From Azolla caroliniana (lineage: Eukaryota > Polypodiophyta), in the NCBI GenBank assembly GCA_043228905.1, contig JBHGNT010000007.1, positions 4,712,001 through 4,776,000 of the forward strand: a stretch of 64,000 nt of DNA, read 5' to 3'. Position numbers and translations under genes: made by a program. Positions 36,360 through 47,383 of the stretch are shown piece by piece (the first letter of the stretch is position 1; each line of letters opens with the position of its first letter). Below the pieces are notes generated by a model. It saw only the letters and a list, made by a program, of their open reading frames with translations, made no database searches and was not told where the DNA came from.

Positions 36360-36792
36360 TGTGAATGTTAAGGTGCAGAAGCGTTAGATAGAACCGACTC
36401 AGCCGGATAGCAATAGAGAATAAGATGAAGGTTTAATGGAGAAGCTTAATACAAAGAGAGTATATGCGGGAGAGACAGAGAGAGCAGAACGTAAACGTAG
36501 ATTCAAAATAATAAAAACACTCTGTACATAGAATGTGCTCAGAGAGCGCTTTTATACAAGTCCATAAAGGACTGACATAAGTACTGACTGGTACTTCAAT
36601 ATTCCTACGTGCAATTGACACTAACTACAAGACAATGATTACCTAGTAGTCTAGGCTACTACTAGGCTTCCGGTTCCCGCTCGAATCCGGCTCTCCGATC
36701 TGTCTCCCCAATCCGGCTAGTTGTTTCCGGATGTCGATCCGGCTTAGGCTTATTCAGCCAATCTGGATCCGGTTGAGGTTGCTCGCTCAACA
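36360..36792 (-). repeat. 5' LTR of the Copia family 1 element
   Basis: 433 bp, TGTGAATGTTAAGGTGC to GCTCGCTCAACA. It is preceded at 36350-36359 by ctaatacca, the degenerate primer-binding site. Confidence 0.9.
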
Positions 36793-37990
36793 AAAGTTAT
36801 CTGATATGTTATATAATTTGAAAACCAAGTTATTTGGCTCAAGGGATACTAACCATTGGGATGTAGTGTTTGGAAAGCTTGACGAGCACATCAAAGGTTG
36901 TCCATTTAGCTCAAAGCTTCTAAAGCATTGGACGACGTTTTGCCTCGAAAGGTAGGAATTCAGAATCAAGGAACACTTTATGCCTCGAAAGCTTACATTA
37001 GAGAGCTATATTCCCACAGTCACTAGCTGAACAAGAGCCTAGGAAAGCTTACTTTTTAGCAAAGAAGGGGCTGAAATCAATTGGAGATGTGGTAAATGAC
37101 CAAAGTCACCTATTATGCTTCAATGACATTGCATATCGTTATAGTCTTGGGCCACATCATCACGTTATCTGGAATCAAGTCACAAAGTTGGTACTTAGTA
37201 ATTATGCCACCTCTAGATGGAGATCACATGATTCAGGACTAGATGTTACAAAAATAGAACATTATTATTCCAATGAATAACATTACAACACATTCAATAT
37301 ATATGTTGTTGCAACCTGCCCCATGGTTTCACAAACATGCAAATGCATTATGGAACCTGCACAAAACACATTCATGGTAGAAAAACAAGCTTACAAGCTT
37401 ATGGAGATTTGGTCTTCCACTTAAGCAACAGGTATTCCTATGGAGATGCCTATTGGGTGTGCTCCCAACTGGGTTGAATCTTCCAAAGCGATCGATAGCC
37501 TCGTCACATTGTGCAAGATGTGGTGGACGATTGGAAACATTCCCACACTTATTATGGACTTGCTCATTCACTAAAACATTTGTACAAAGACTAAGTGCAT
37601 CTCTTTATCACAGATTTCCTGGCCGAAGGTTTGGGAAACACTTTTGGCTATTTGGACAAATTTCCTCCACCCTATCCAACAATGTTTATTTTCTCCAATG
37701 GACACGATTTTGGGCACCTTGGACCATTTGGATGGCTCGCAATAATAAGGTCTTTGATCGAAACCAACTGCATGAAGTTAGCTTCTTTAAGCAATCCCTC
37801 ATGTAATCTCTATTTGATTGTCTGCAACTTAGAGACATCGCGCTGCAAATTTACAATCTTTACTTTGAGTGCTTCTAAGCTTTTTAGTGTCTAATCAACA
37901 CTTGTATATTTCTCTTTATTTTTTGTGGGTTTTCACCTCACTTTGAGGTTTCCCACTAGTAATAAAAGTGTTACTAAAATAAAAAAACTT
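36793..37990 (+). pseudogene. LINE ORF2 3' part with zf-RVT and poly(A)-like end
   Basis: This continues the LINE at 29500-30675. At 37400-37800 it encodes QQVFLWRCLLGVLPTGLNL, then CARCGGRLETFPHLLWTC, the zf-RVT zinc segment, and WTRFWAPWTIWMARNNKVFD, a motif typical of plant LINE C-termini. The unit ends with taataaaagtgttactaaaataaaaaaac near 37960-37988, a polyadenylation-like tail expected at a LINE 3' end. Confidence 0.85.
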
Positions 37991-40264
37991 GTCAATATCT
38001 TAATCCCTATGCATATATCTCAATAGTAAAGCAATAAAGCATGTATGAAAGCCAACCAACCATACACATCAATTTCCCCCCATTTGATTGCTTGTATAAG
38101 TTATTACCATGCGTGCAAAAATCTAGAAGACTTAAGTTACCGCAACTCTTGACATGTTTCCCCTAAAGGTCTCTCCAAAATTTAACACATGCATGTGCTT
38201 GCCCTTGGTTGTGGAGAATTTTTTGATTAACTTCCCATATTCTCTTTCTTTGAATAAGTCTTTTCTATGCATGCATATACTTTTTAATGGTTTTCTTTAT
38301 GTTTGACTATCTTTAAAGTCATACAATACTTTAAAGCTTCATCGTCTTCCTTATAAAACCATGTTTTCCTTGAGCTACTTATATCTATTATCAACTACTT
38401 TGAAACACATATACATCAAAAAACGTTCCTTTGAGCATGAGAAAATCACTTTCTTGAAAGGTTCCCATTCATGTTCTAGAGTTGCGCCATTTTGGAAATT
38501 GATCTTTCACACAATAACATATCCTAAATCATTATTGTGTACTAGGTCCTCTTTTAAAGTCTATGCACAAATATCTGTTGTCTTGAATTAGGTTGAACTT
38601 CATAAACTCAAATCCTTCCATACATTTAAGATCAATACATGTCGCCCTATGATCTTATTATGGAGTCCATTAACATCGTGAAAATCTATGTAAGAAATTC
38701 AACATACCTTCCAAGAATAACATATAACAAATTCAAATGTCTTTGTCATGTTTTCTATATGTGAAATAATTGAGATCATTCCATAAAGATGCTTGATTTG
38801 TGAGAAGCATTCTAGTACTACTACAAATTTATCGAAGTAGCTTTCATATTGACCTAAGTCTTTTCCATCCAAATAAGAGCAACCATACATGTGTTGGGAT
38901 ATGTGATGTAAAATATTGTTGTGCACGATGTTTGCAAAATTCTTGTAAAGGCATAGATGTCGCCAAAGACAATAACCTCTCCCTTGGCTTTGAGGTAAGC
39001 AATATCATCTTCTAGGTTAACAAAAGGTTTTCTCTATCTAAACAAGAATAAAGTTAGCATCATGAGAAGGAATGTAGGATCCAACTACAAAATAGTGAAT
39101 GGTATCTAATGCCATTATTTTCAACCATATATGGCATTCATGCGTATTACCTTTAACAATAGAGATGCAATATTGTAGTCCTCTCTTAATAAAAAATGTT
39201 GATTTTCCTTGCCCTCTTAGTTGACTTGAAGAATTTGTCCCATATCAAGGAGTGCACATAATATTTGCCCAAACATTCAATCCCTTCAGCATCTTGCTCC
39301 CAAGTTTCAATGAGTATGATATTGACGTCGTTGACTAGCTTATCAATGCCAATGTCCATGTACATATATATCCATCGTACCCAAAAACATAGTTGTAGAG
39401 TATGTGAGCTAGTCCCATAGGTCATGACTCATGAGTCCCTATTTATTCAAGGATTTTCCCTCCTTGTGTACTTTTTGACTTTTAATATATCCTTAAGCTT
39501 ACCTTTTGCTTTCTCATCTTATGCCTAACTTTGACTAATACAACCTAAGCCAAGCCTAAGTTTAGTTAATTGAACCTAGTCAATTCTAAGGGTAAACAAT
39601 ATGGAGACTCAACATCAACCTCCTCGTTTCTAGTAGGCCATGTGCCTAGTGCATGATGGCTAAATCAAGAGTGGTGCTTGTTAGGTAGCATTGTTTCTCC
39701 TAGTTGAATTCATCGAGCACAGTGATTGTGTTGGAATTTAATTTGTTGGTTTGTGGGGAAATGGGATCATAGGTTCTATAAGAACGCAAACGTGTTCTCC
39801 CACAAAGAGCTTTAACAAGTTCTTCTTTGAAGGTGAGCCTTTGCGAGAAACAAGTGGTCTCTTTGGCCTGCACGAAAGATTGTCCTCCCAAGTTCCATGT
39901 GAAAACAAATGTTTTGTCTTGTGGAGAACCTTGACATGAACTTATTATCACATTGAGCCTAATGAGAGGATTAACTTGTCATGGCTTCTTCTTCTTCTTT
40001 TTTCTAGTACATATATAAAGGGGTTGTAATGATTGAGAGAGATTTAAATTAAATATCTCATAATAGGTTTGAGGCCATTCACATATGTTGTGTTAAGAGA
40101 GATAATGTCATATTAATTAGTTTTAATAACCCTACAAGGCTTAATGTTTCCAATTTAAAATATTGACCATAGGCAACTTGCATTTAAGAAACATGGCATT
40201 TTGTAATTTGTGGGAAACTATTCCCTTTATTAGATAGGATTGGTTAAGGGATGATGGGATTGAA
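37991..40264. other. Intergenic, nothing firmly recognised
   Basis: AT-rich DNA with no supported gene. Pieces around 38060-38260 and 39540-39960 look like old LTR or untranslated transposon sequence, but no ends or motifs can be fixed. Confidence 0.35.
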
Positions 40265-40272
40265 ATGTGAAT

Positions 40273-40539
40273 CATAGTACGTAAAATTCGTGTTCGTCTA
40301 GCATAACATTCGTTTTCCTACATTGGAAAACGAATGCAAATGTTATTCAAACATTCTTGTGTTTTTTTCCCCCCTTTTTTTATGGTTTTTTTTTTCCATT
40401 TTTAGACTTATTTACCTCATAATAAATAGTTAATCCAAAAGTATGGTATTTATCATTCTTTAAGGGTGTTTTTCTTACGGGAATGATTGAAACATTCACG
40501 ATTGTGAATGCACGTATGGTACGTATGGTTCATACTATG
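40273..40539 (-). mobile_element. hAT-like MITE, family CATAGTA, copy B (with 8-bp target duplication)
   Basis: 267 bp, starting CATAGTACGTAAAATTCGTG and ending ACGTATGGTTCATACTATG. Perfect 8-bp direct repeats ATGTGAAT flank it at 40265-40272 and 40540-40547. Inner blocks (agtatggtatttatcat, aacattcttgtgttttt) match copies A and C. The 8-bp duplication and short inverted ends point to the hAT superfamily. Confidence 0.88.
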
Positions 40540-40547
40540 ATGTGAAT

Positions 40548-43500
40548 AATAATCCTTTAGGGTTTCCAAGTTGTATAAAATGGCAAGAGTCCTCACGTGA
40601 AAAGGGCCTTTGGGTTCCCCAACTCTAGGGCTACTTCTGGTCCTCATTCTCTCCCCTTAGCATCCACGAAGAGCTACTTTCTCTCATGTAACATTTCTAT
40701 ACTAATTAATCAATAATTTTATACACATTTTTACTTAGTAATTATCTATTTAATTAAGATTAAAATATTTTTTAATTAGTGTAATGATTATATGTACGTT
40801 AATTTTATATTAACTAAAGAAGGCTTCGACACTTTGACACTTGCGTGGAGTGGAGAGTCAAGACATTAGTGCTTTTATGTGTTTTCATTGGGTAGTGACG
40901 TTTCACAATCCTTTGGTTAGCCCACTAAGAGGAAGGCAACCCCTTGGGACTCAATGGTATGAGTCGTGTTGGCCCTGTTGATAAACACATTTCAATCAAG
41001 AAAAAATTAGGATAAGAAAGCATTGGGGGATATCCTTGATTAAGCATGGCAAATCTACAATTGATGACAAAGTTACCTTGTTTGTCGAAGGCCATGCATG
41101 CACCATCGTGATTCACTACCCCATGATGTTTGGTTTGTCATTGAAGGTTGGGCATTCAAAATCTAAACTAATGAACTTGTCAATGGTTGTTTGCTCATTT
41201 TATAGCTTTTTATAGGAGCTCACTTGTTTGATAATATTATAATTCTTGCTTCTTAGCATGAATTTGTCCTTTTCCTTGCATGGGTGCCTGGATTTGGCAA
41301 AATGTATGTTGACTAATCACAATTACCATACGCTTCCTTGTCATCAATTATAGGAGTCGACAATGGCTCGGTTCAAGCCTGGACCGAGTTATTAAACCGC
41401 ATTTAAACGATTTGGCGTTTTAGTACTTTGGTTGGCTTGGTTTGGCAATGCTCAAGCTTAGGTTTAGGTTTAGGGATTGGTTCAACTCAAAAGTTTGAAA
41501 ACTCCCAAATCGATTAAGGCTTAACCGGTTTGGTTTGGACAAGGCCAAACCAATTAAGCCGAAACTGAACCGTTGATGATTCCTAGTCACTTATGCATTT
41601 TAGCTCATCCTTTTTCTTTAATTATCTTTAGCAGGTTCCCTTTTTCTTTTGGTGGTCATTTCGACCTGATTTTGGAGTTCTTTTACAACTTTCATTCTTC
41701 ATGCTTTAGTCCTTCCGCACATGCCACGCCACATCATCATTGTTAAACAAAGTCATAGAAGATGAAGTTACTTTGATCATCATTGAGCTCTTGCCCCATT
41801 TGTTTGTTGAGGTAGGTTTGTCCATGGAATTGGTTGTTGACTTGACAAGACAATAATATTTCAAGATTGGTGGTGACATTGCGTGCCATCGTATCCCATA
41901 CAATCTTCATATTAAATCAATGATGTCAATGGAAAGGTATAATAACAATACATGGGTTCTTTTTGCCTAACACTTAATATTCCATGTCTTTATGGAGAAC
42001 TCAATTTCATTCTAGAGACAATAAGGTTGAGATTATACCATTTGTGTAGGTTGCTACTTGTACAACAAGGAATTTCATCACCTCATGACGTTTGAGTTAT
42101 TGTTGTCACTTATAGAGGCCTCCATTCAAAGCCTATAACACTTCTCGTTTTTACCTTCCGGCACCAAGCTAGAGTTCGACTCTATATATTGTGTTACCAC
42201 TTAGTAGAGTCCTTTGTTTTTAATAAATTGTTGATACCTTGACACATGCTCCTTTCCTAATCCTTTGATGATAGAGCATTCATTCTCCTTAAGTTATGGG
42301 ACTATATTGTTGACTTCCTTTCACATGGGTCTCTCAAGAGCCTTAGTATACGTCACTTGTTCACAAGTGTCAATTCAAGTTACGGTTGGTTTTGCTTCAG
42401 TTTTTACTAGGATTTCTTGATGGTTTGTATTAAGTCAATGGCGTTTTTACAAGGCAATGGGATTTGTAGATTCCTCATTAAGATAGATTAGGTTATATAG
42501 CTAGAACTTTCGATGATGATAGATAATGACTATCAACAAAATTGAGGTAATTGCATCTCTACGACACTTGTAATTACTTGAAAAGAACGCCTTCAGTTTG
42601 AATCCACTACGCAAAATGCCATTTTATTGCCACGGAAGGAAATCATGACATTTAGAATTGTTCAAAAAATACTAATATGCCTCTTGATTATGTTCATGCT
42701 TGGCAATCATTGTAGGTTTCACTTATTCTTGTGGCTCATGTTTCGAATTTGGAAGTAAAGAAACCATGGAAATTAGTTATTTGATAACAAAAACTTGTCA
42801 CTCACAAATTACAGAAATGGCATCAATCATACATTGATTGAAATTAGAGCTTGGTTGGTGGTGCAAGTGTCACTTACATGGCATGCATGTTACAATGTGT
42901 TTTGATGGGGACGAGTATTGGATGCGGACTAATAAATCCATGTTATGTTATGTCAGAATTGTCTCTTTGTTGGGCAATGGTAGGTGAGTTTGGCGACGTT
43001 TTTTTGTACGATGTTTCATGAGGATGCCATGCACAATTTCCTTGCGTGCCCAATTGCTAAACTCATTGGGTTGTTATGTTGCCACCAATACACTCTAATG
43101 GGTTTACCTTCGTGATTTTATAAGGTGTTGTTTGAGTACCTAAGATATTGGGGTCTATGGTGCGATTTGAGTTTGAGAAATGGGTTTGTTTGATGGTCTC
43201 CATGGAATACCATATCTCATGCATAGACGCAAAGGAACATTGACTTTGTGGGTTCTTGCTATCGAGCTCTATAGGAGGCAGCTTGTCCTAAGAAGAGTTC
43301 ACGTTTACATTACCTAGTTCGACATCATCTTAAGAGGAGTTACTTTGCCATAATATTGACATTATTGCTGTAGGGACAACGATCTTTCTTTTATTATGTG
43401 GTCATGTTATTTTTAATATAGAAACTACTTATGATGGAAAAAAGGAGAATGTGGGAGTGAGTGAGGTCGAGGTCATGAGCATGAGCATTAATATCTTGCA

Positions 43501-43730
43501 AGGGTCCCCACAAAACTCCGCGTGAATGTTGGGCCAACCAATTATTTAGAACCACAAACTAAACTGGTTAGTTGATCAACTTTTTTGGCCCATGTAAACT
43601 TGACTATTTGCACTTGACTTCATAATCATCGGCTAGTGATCATCTTCAATGGAAAATTGACTTCTTTAGGGACATAACTACACTTCTCGGTTTATCCTTG
43701 TGTTGGAATTGGTCAAGTGTCTTTGGTGAG
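40548..43730. other. Intergenic; possible decayed hAT-like insertion at 41356-41577
   Basis: I see no gene. The segment caatggctcggttcaagcc ... gccgaaactgaaccgttg at 41356-41577 resembles the 11043 element in style (GGTTCGG/CCGAACC-rich, CAATGG start). Its ends pair poorly and no target duplication is evident. Confidence 0.35.
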
Positions 43731-44535
43731 AGGGGGGGGGGGGGGAGGGAGGGATTTTCATACATACATGGTAGGGACACAAATATAAATACGAGAAAAA
43801 GGAACACAAAGAAGACGAAGGAAAACCTAGAATTGAAGAAAAAACAGACATAAAAATTGAAAAGGAGGAGGAGGAGGAGAAGAAGAAGAGCAGCAAAATA
43901 AAAGGAAAACAAGAACAAGAACAAGTAAAGAAGAGAAAAAAGAAAAAAGAAAAAAGAAAAAAGAAAAAAAGGAAAAAAAGAAATAAGAAAATAGGAAAAT
44001 AAGACATAAGAAATAGGAAAATAAGAAATAAGAAATAAGAAATAAGAAATAAGAAATAAGAAATAAGAAATAAGAAATAAGAAATAAGAAATAAGAAATA
44101 AGAAAATAGGAAAATAAGAAATAAGAAATAAGAAAATAGGAAAATAGGAAAATAGGAAAATAAGAAATAAGAAATAAGAAAATAGGAAAATAGGAAAATA
44201 GGAAAATAAGAAATAAGAAATAAGAAATAAGAAAATAGGAAAATAGGAAAATAAGAAAATAAGAAATAAGAAATAAGAAAATAGGAAAAAAAGAAATAAG
44301 AAATAAGAAAATAGGAAAATAAGAAATAAGAAACAAGGAAAATAAGAAATAAGAAAAAAGAAAAAAAGAAAAGAGGAAAGAAGAAAAGAGGAAAGAAGAA
44401 AAGAAAAAACAAGAAAGAAGAAAAGGCCAAAAAGGGGATAAATCAGAAATAAATAAAAGGAGAGAGAGAATGAATGGGGCATAGAGAATAAATAAAAAAA
44501 GAAAAAGAAAACAAAACGAAGGAAATTAGAGAGAG
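43731..44535. repeat. Purine-rich satellite-like array of 7- and 8-bp units
   Basis: After a poly-G run (about 43732-43745), a nearly pure A/G stretch is built mainly from aagaaat (7 bp) and aggaaaat (8 bp) units between about 43975 and 44350. Runs of one unit alternate with runs of the other. The complementary strand is almost free of stop codons in all frames only because TTC, TTT, CTT and TAT are sense codons. Confidence 0.92.
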
Positions 44536-44600
44536 AGAGAAAAGACACGTGGAAAAGCCAATGCACACTGTGTATGTATGTATATGACTGACTTTAGAGG

Positions 44601-44629
44601 ATAAGAGAGAGAGAGAGAGAGAGAGAGAG

Positions 44630-44680
<51 letters not shown>
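44601..44680. repeat. (GA)n microsatellite
   Basis: About 40 GA units, interrupted once by gataag. Confidence 0.97.
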
Positions 44681-44681
<1 letters not shown>

Positions 44682-44784
44682 TATGGTGGGGAATCTCTGT
44701 ATTTCTTTATATATTATTATTATTGTTAACATATTATTTATTTATGAGAGAATGAGAGTGAGACTAAAAAGAGAAAAGGTGGGG

Positions 44785-45063
44785 GGGTATCCATCCATGG
44801 CCATGCCGCCACCCATCCATGACCATGACCATGAACATGACCATAACCCATGCATATGCCCCTCCATCCATGCATATTGATATGCCCATGCTCATGCGGC
44901 TCATGCCTCATCCATCCATCCATCCATCCATCCATACATACATACGCATGACCATGACCATCCATGCCCTATGCCCCACGTCTATCCATACATCCATACA
45001 TCCAAACCCATGACCATGACCATCCATGCATGCCCCATGCCCCACGGCAATGCATCCATGAGC
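44785..45063. repeat. CCATGACC / CATC minisatellite
   Basis: Variants of ccatgacc, catccatg and catccatccatc are repeated many times. MITE copy C begins at the right edge. Confidence 0.9.
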
Positions 45064-45351
45064 CATAGCACGTACTATTCGTGCTCGTTAGCCCAAACAT
45101 TCGTTTCCATACGTATGAAAATGCGCATGTTATGAAAACATTCTTGTGTGTGTGTTTTTAAAAAAAACACTTTTTTACCTTAACTTTCTTACCCTAAAAA
45201 AAAATAATATTGTACTTTATAATAAATAAATATAATGAGTGCAAAAGTATATGGTATTTATCATACTTCGAGGGCGTTTTTTTTTCTTACGCGAATGATA
45301 AGACTGTTCTCGAATGCGAATGCACGAATGGTGAGTATGCTTCATACTATG
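45064..45351 (-). mobile_element. hAT-like MITE, family CATAGTA, copy C
   Basis: 288 bp, CATAGCACGTACTATTCGTG to GAGTATGCTTCATACTATG. It is the reverse-orientation homologue of copy A across its length, including the ttaactttcttaccctaaaa and gaatgcgaatgcacgaatg blocks. No target duplication is visible, possibly because it lies in repeats. Confidence 0.8.
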
Positions 45352-45498
45352 CTGACTCCTGAGTATGATCCATCCATCTACACATATACACCCATGGTCA
45401 TGAGCATCCATACAGCCCCCCATGCCCCATGCCCCACGGCCATGGCTTCTTCTCTGCTTCATCCTCAACTCTTCTTCTGAATCACACCACAAACGCCA

Positions 45499-45504
<6 letters not shown>

Positions 45505-45572
<68 letters not shown>

Positions 45573-45600
45573 CTTCTTCTTCTTCTTCGTCTTCGTCTTC
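45505..45600. repeat. (CT)n(CA)n(CTT)n compound microsatellite in a 5' leader
   Basis: CT units at 45505-45537, CA units to 45570, then CTT units. It lies 50-145 bp upstream of the start codon at 45650, probably in the promoter or 5' untranslated region. Confidence 0.95.
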
Positions 45601-45649
45601 TTCTTCCTCCCTCCATTTCTTTCCTGTTTGATTTGTCTGCTTCCCTTTG

Positions 45650-45943
45650 ATGAGAGCCATGGCGTCCCTCAGGTTCTCGTCTGTGTCTATGAAGAATAAG
45701 TCCCCCCCCCTTCCTCAGGGTTCCTGTGCCGCCGCCGCCTCCTCCTCCTCCCCGCCTTCTTCTCTGCTGCAGATCCTGCCAAAGGCTGCTCGATCCACTG
45801 CTTCTCTCCTCTCCCAGGAGGAGAAGGATGTCCTCACCTATCTCCTCCATCTCCATCACCGCTTCTTCATCGGACACCCCCCACCTCCATCTCCCCCCTC
45901 CAAGCCCCACTGGACCAAGAAACCATGGAGAAATGGCGTTTCT

Positions 45944-45975
<32 letters not shown>

Positions 45976-47383
45976 TTCTTCTTCTTCTCAGAAGGTAAGC
46001 GAGACTGGAACTCCTTCTGCTTTTCATTTCCGTTTCCGTCTTCTGCTTCTTTCTCCTTTCTCCTTTCTCCTCCTCCTCCTCTAATAAGAGAAAGAGTTCG
46101 CAACTTCTTCATGCTTTTCTGCTTCTCTTAATGTAAGCGAACCTGCAATTTCTTCTTCTTCTTCTTCTTCTTCTTTTGTCATTGCTATCTTTCATTCCTT
46201 CTTCCTCGTTGGTACTTTTTTGTTAAGTAAAAAAAAAAAGAGTGTATAACATGGCTCTCTTCAGGTTCCTCCATCTCCATCTTTCTCATTTCGAGTTCCA
46301 GAGGAAACATCAGGAAGTAAGAAATCTTCCACTTTCTCTAAGGTAACTATGTATCTTGTTTTTTTTTTGAGCTCTTTCTTCTTCTTTACATAATCATGTA
46401 TGAGCGACTTTAAACTTTTCCTTCTGCAACATCTCCGTTTTTCTCATTAACACGTGCTTGTGCAGTCTGTTTCTTGTACAGAAGGAATGGGATGCTGCAA
46501 GAAAGCTTCTTCTTCCTTTAATGCAGATGATGACTCAAACTTCAACTGCGACTGTTTCTGTTGCTATTCCATCTTCTGGAGAAGATGGAATGATTCACCT
46601 AACAGGGACATTATCTCCCAGATCCTTGAAATTGTTGAAATGCAAGATTGCAAGATCTCTGGCATAGCTGAAAAGAACGATCAGGAAAGGAAACAATCTA
46701 TTCATGTGGAAGAAGTAGGTGGAAAGAAACAACGTAAGAAGAAGAACGAGAAGAAGAAAGATGCAGATGTAGCTCTTGAGCTCCAGCCCAAGGAACAAGA
46801 TATGGCTAAAAAGGTTGGGCCGAACAGTGTACACACACAGGCTATAGCTGATATCTCCGTGTCTACAGAATTGAAGGAAAACTTCACCTTTGCAACTCCA
46901 CAGAGTTTTCAGGCTGTCACGAAGAGCACAGCTCTGAAGAAGAAAGGTTCCAAGGGTAAAAGTATGAAGAGCGTAGCTCCATTAGACGAATCTCAGCCTT
47001 GGGTTTCAGAGGTGAACAATGATGCTGAAGAGACAGAACTGAACGTAGCTCTTCCTAATCAAGCTTCCATAGCCACAAGTGCTGGAAGCTCAGCATTCCA
47101 TCATAGCCCGAGGCATCAGGTTTCAGGAAAAAGGAAGAAGAAAAAGAAGAATCAAGTCACACCTCTTGATTGTGAAAGTCATTTAATTGACGAAGAGAAA
47201 GAGGAAAAAGAAGATGACTCAGTTTCTGAAGAAAGTGCCATATTCACAGATACTAGTCTCAAAGAAACAGGTTTCATTGAGCGCGTGGTACGTGGTACTC
47301 TTGGTGGTGTTGCATCACGGCTATGGAACCTTGTTTCTCTGAGATTTGGCAGCCAAAGTGTGGATTCTGATTATTATTACTGA
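45650..47383 (+). CDS. Plant-specific protein of unknown function with a Cys-rich DCFxCYxxFWxRW motif
   Basis: Three exons, 45650-45994, 46265-46342 and 46466-47383, are all phase 0 and give 446 residues. An alternative start at 45659 has a better context (gccATGGcg). Exon 1 encodes SLLSQEEKDVLTYLLHLHHR (about 54-73) and a polyserine run from (TTC)n. Exon 3 holds FNCDCFCCYSIFWRRWNDSP, then NRDIISQILEIVE. I recall an uncharacterised plant family with a conserved E-K/R-EVLAYLI segment and a DCFDCYTSYWFRWDSSPNR block, and this fits it. Basic tracts (KKQRKKKNEKKK, GKRKKKKKNQ) suggest nuclear location. The C-terminus has FIERVVRGTLGGVASRLWNL and ends YYY. Function unknown. Confidence 0.78.

Larger units (their letters stand above)
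30676..36792 (-). mobile_element. Complete but inactive Ty1/Copia element (family 1)
   Basis: A 6.1-kb minus-strand element has LTRs at 36360-36792 (5') and 30676-31066 (3'), both with TGT...ACA ends. A primer site lies beside 36360 and a purine tract (gaggggga on the minus strand) beside 31066. The order gag, zinc knuckle, protease, integrase, reverse transcriptase, RNase H is that of Copia. The flanks aaatg and aaaag are an imperfect 5-bp target duplication. The element sits inside a LINE. The LTRs differ at roughly two dozen positions plus a 40-bp indel by eye, so it is not recent. Confidence 0.93.

Noticed and set aside
41356-41577. A definite hAT element like that at 11043
   Set aside because: Only the style of sequence is similar. 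The ends do not pair well and no 8-bp duplication was found, so it is mentioned only as a possibility.
43646-44566. 306-, 250- and 169-codon open frames on the minus strand
   Set aside because: They overlap in three frames and consist of repeated FLISYFLF-type peptides from the aagaaat/aggaaaat array. They are open only because the repeat units lack stop triplets.
45536-46027. 163-codon minus-strand frame with polyarginine
   Set aside because: It is the antisense of exon 1 of the 45650 gene and its (TTC)n and (CA)n repeats.
46458-46667. Alternative frame KEWDAARKLLLPL in exon 3 of the 45650 gene, using the acceptor at about 46480
   Set aside because: It stops after 69 codons, whereas the other frame stays open for 300 codons and carries the NCDCFCCY and SPNR motifs.
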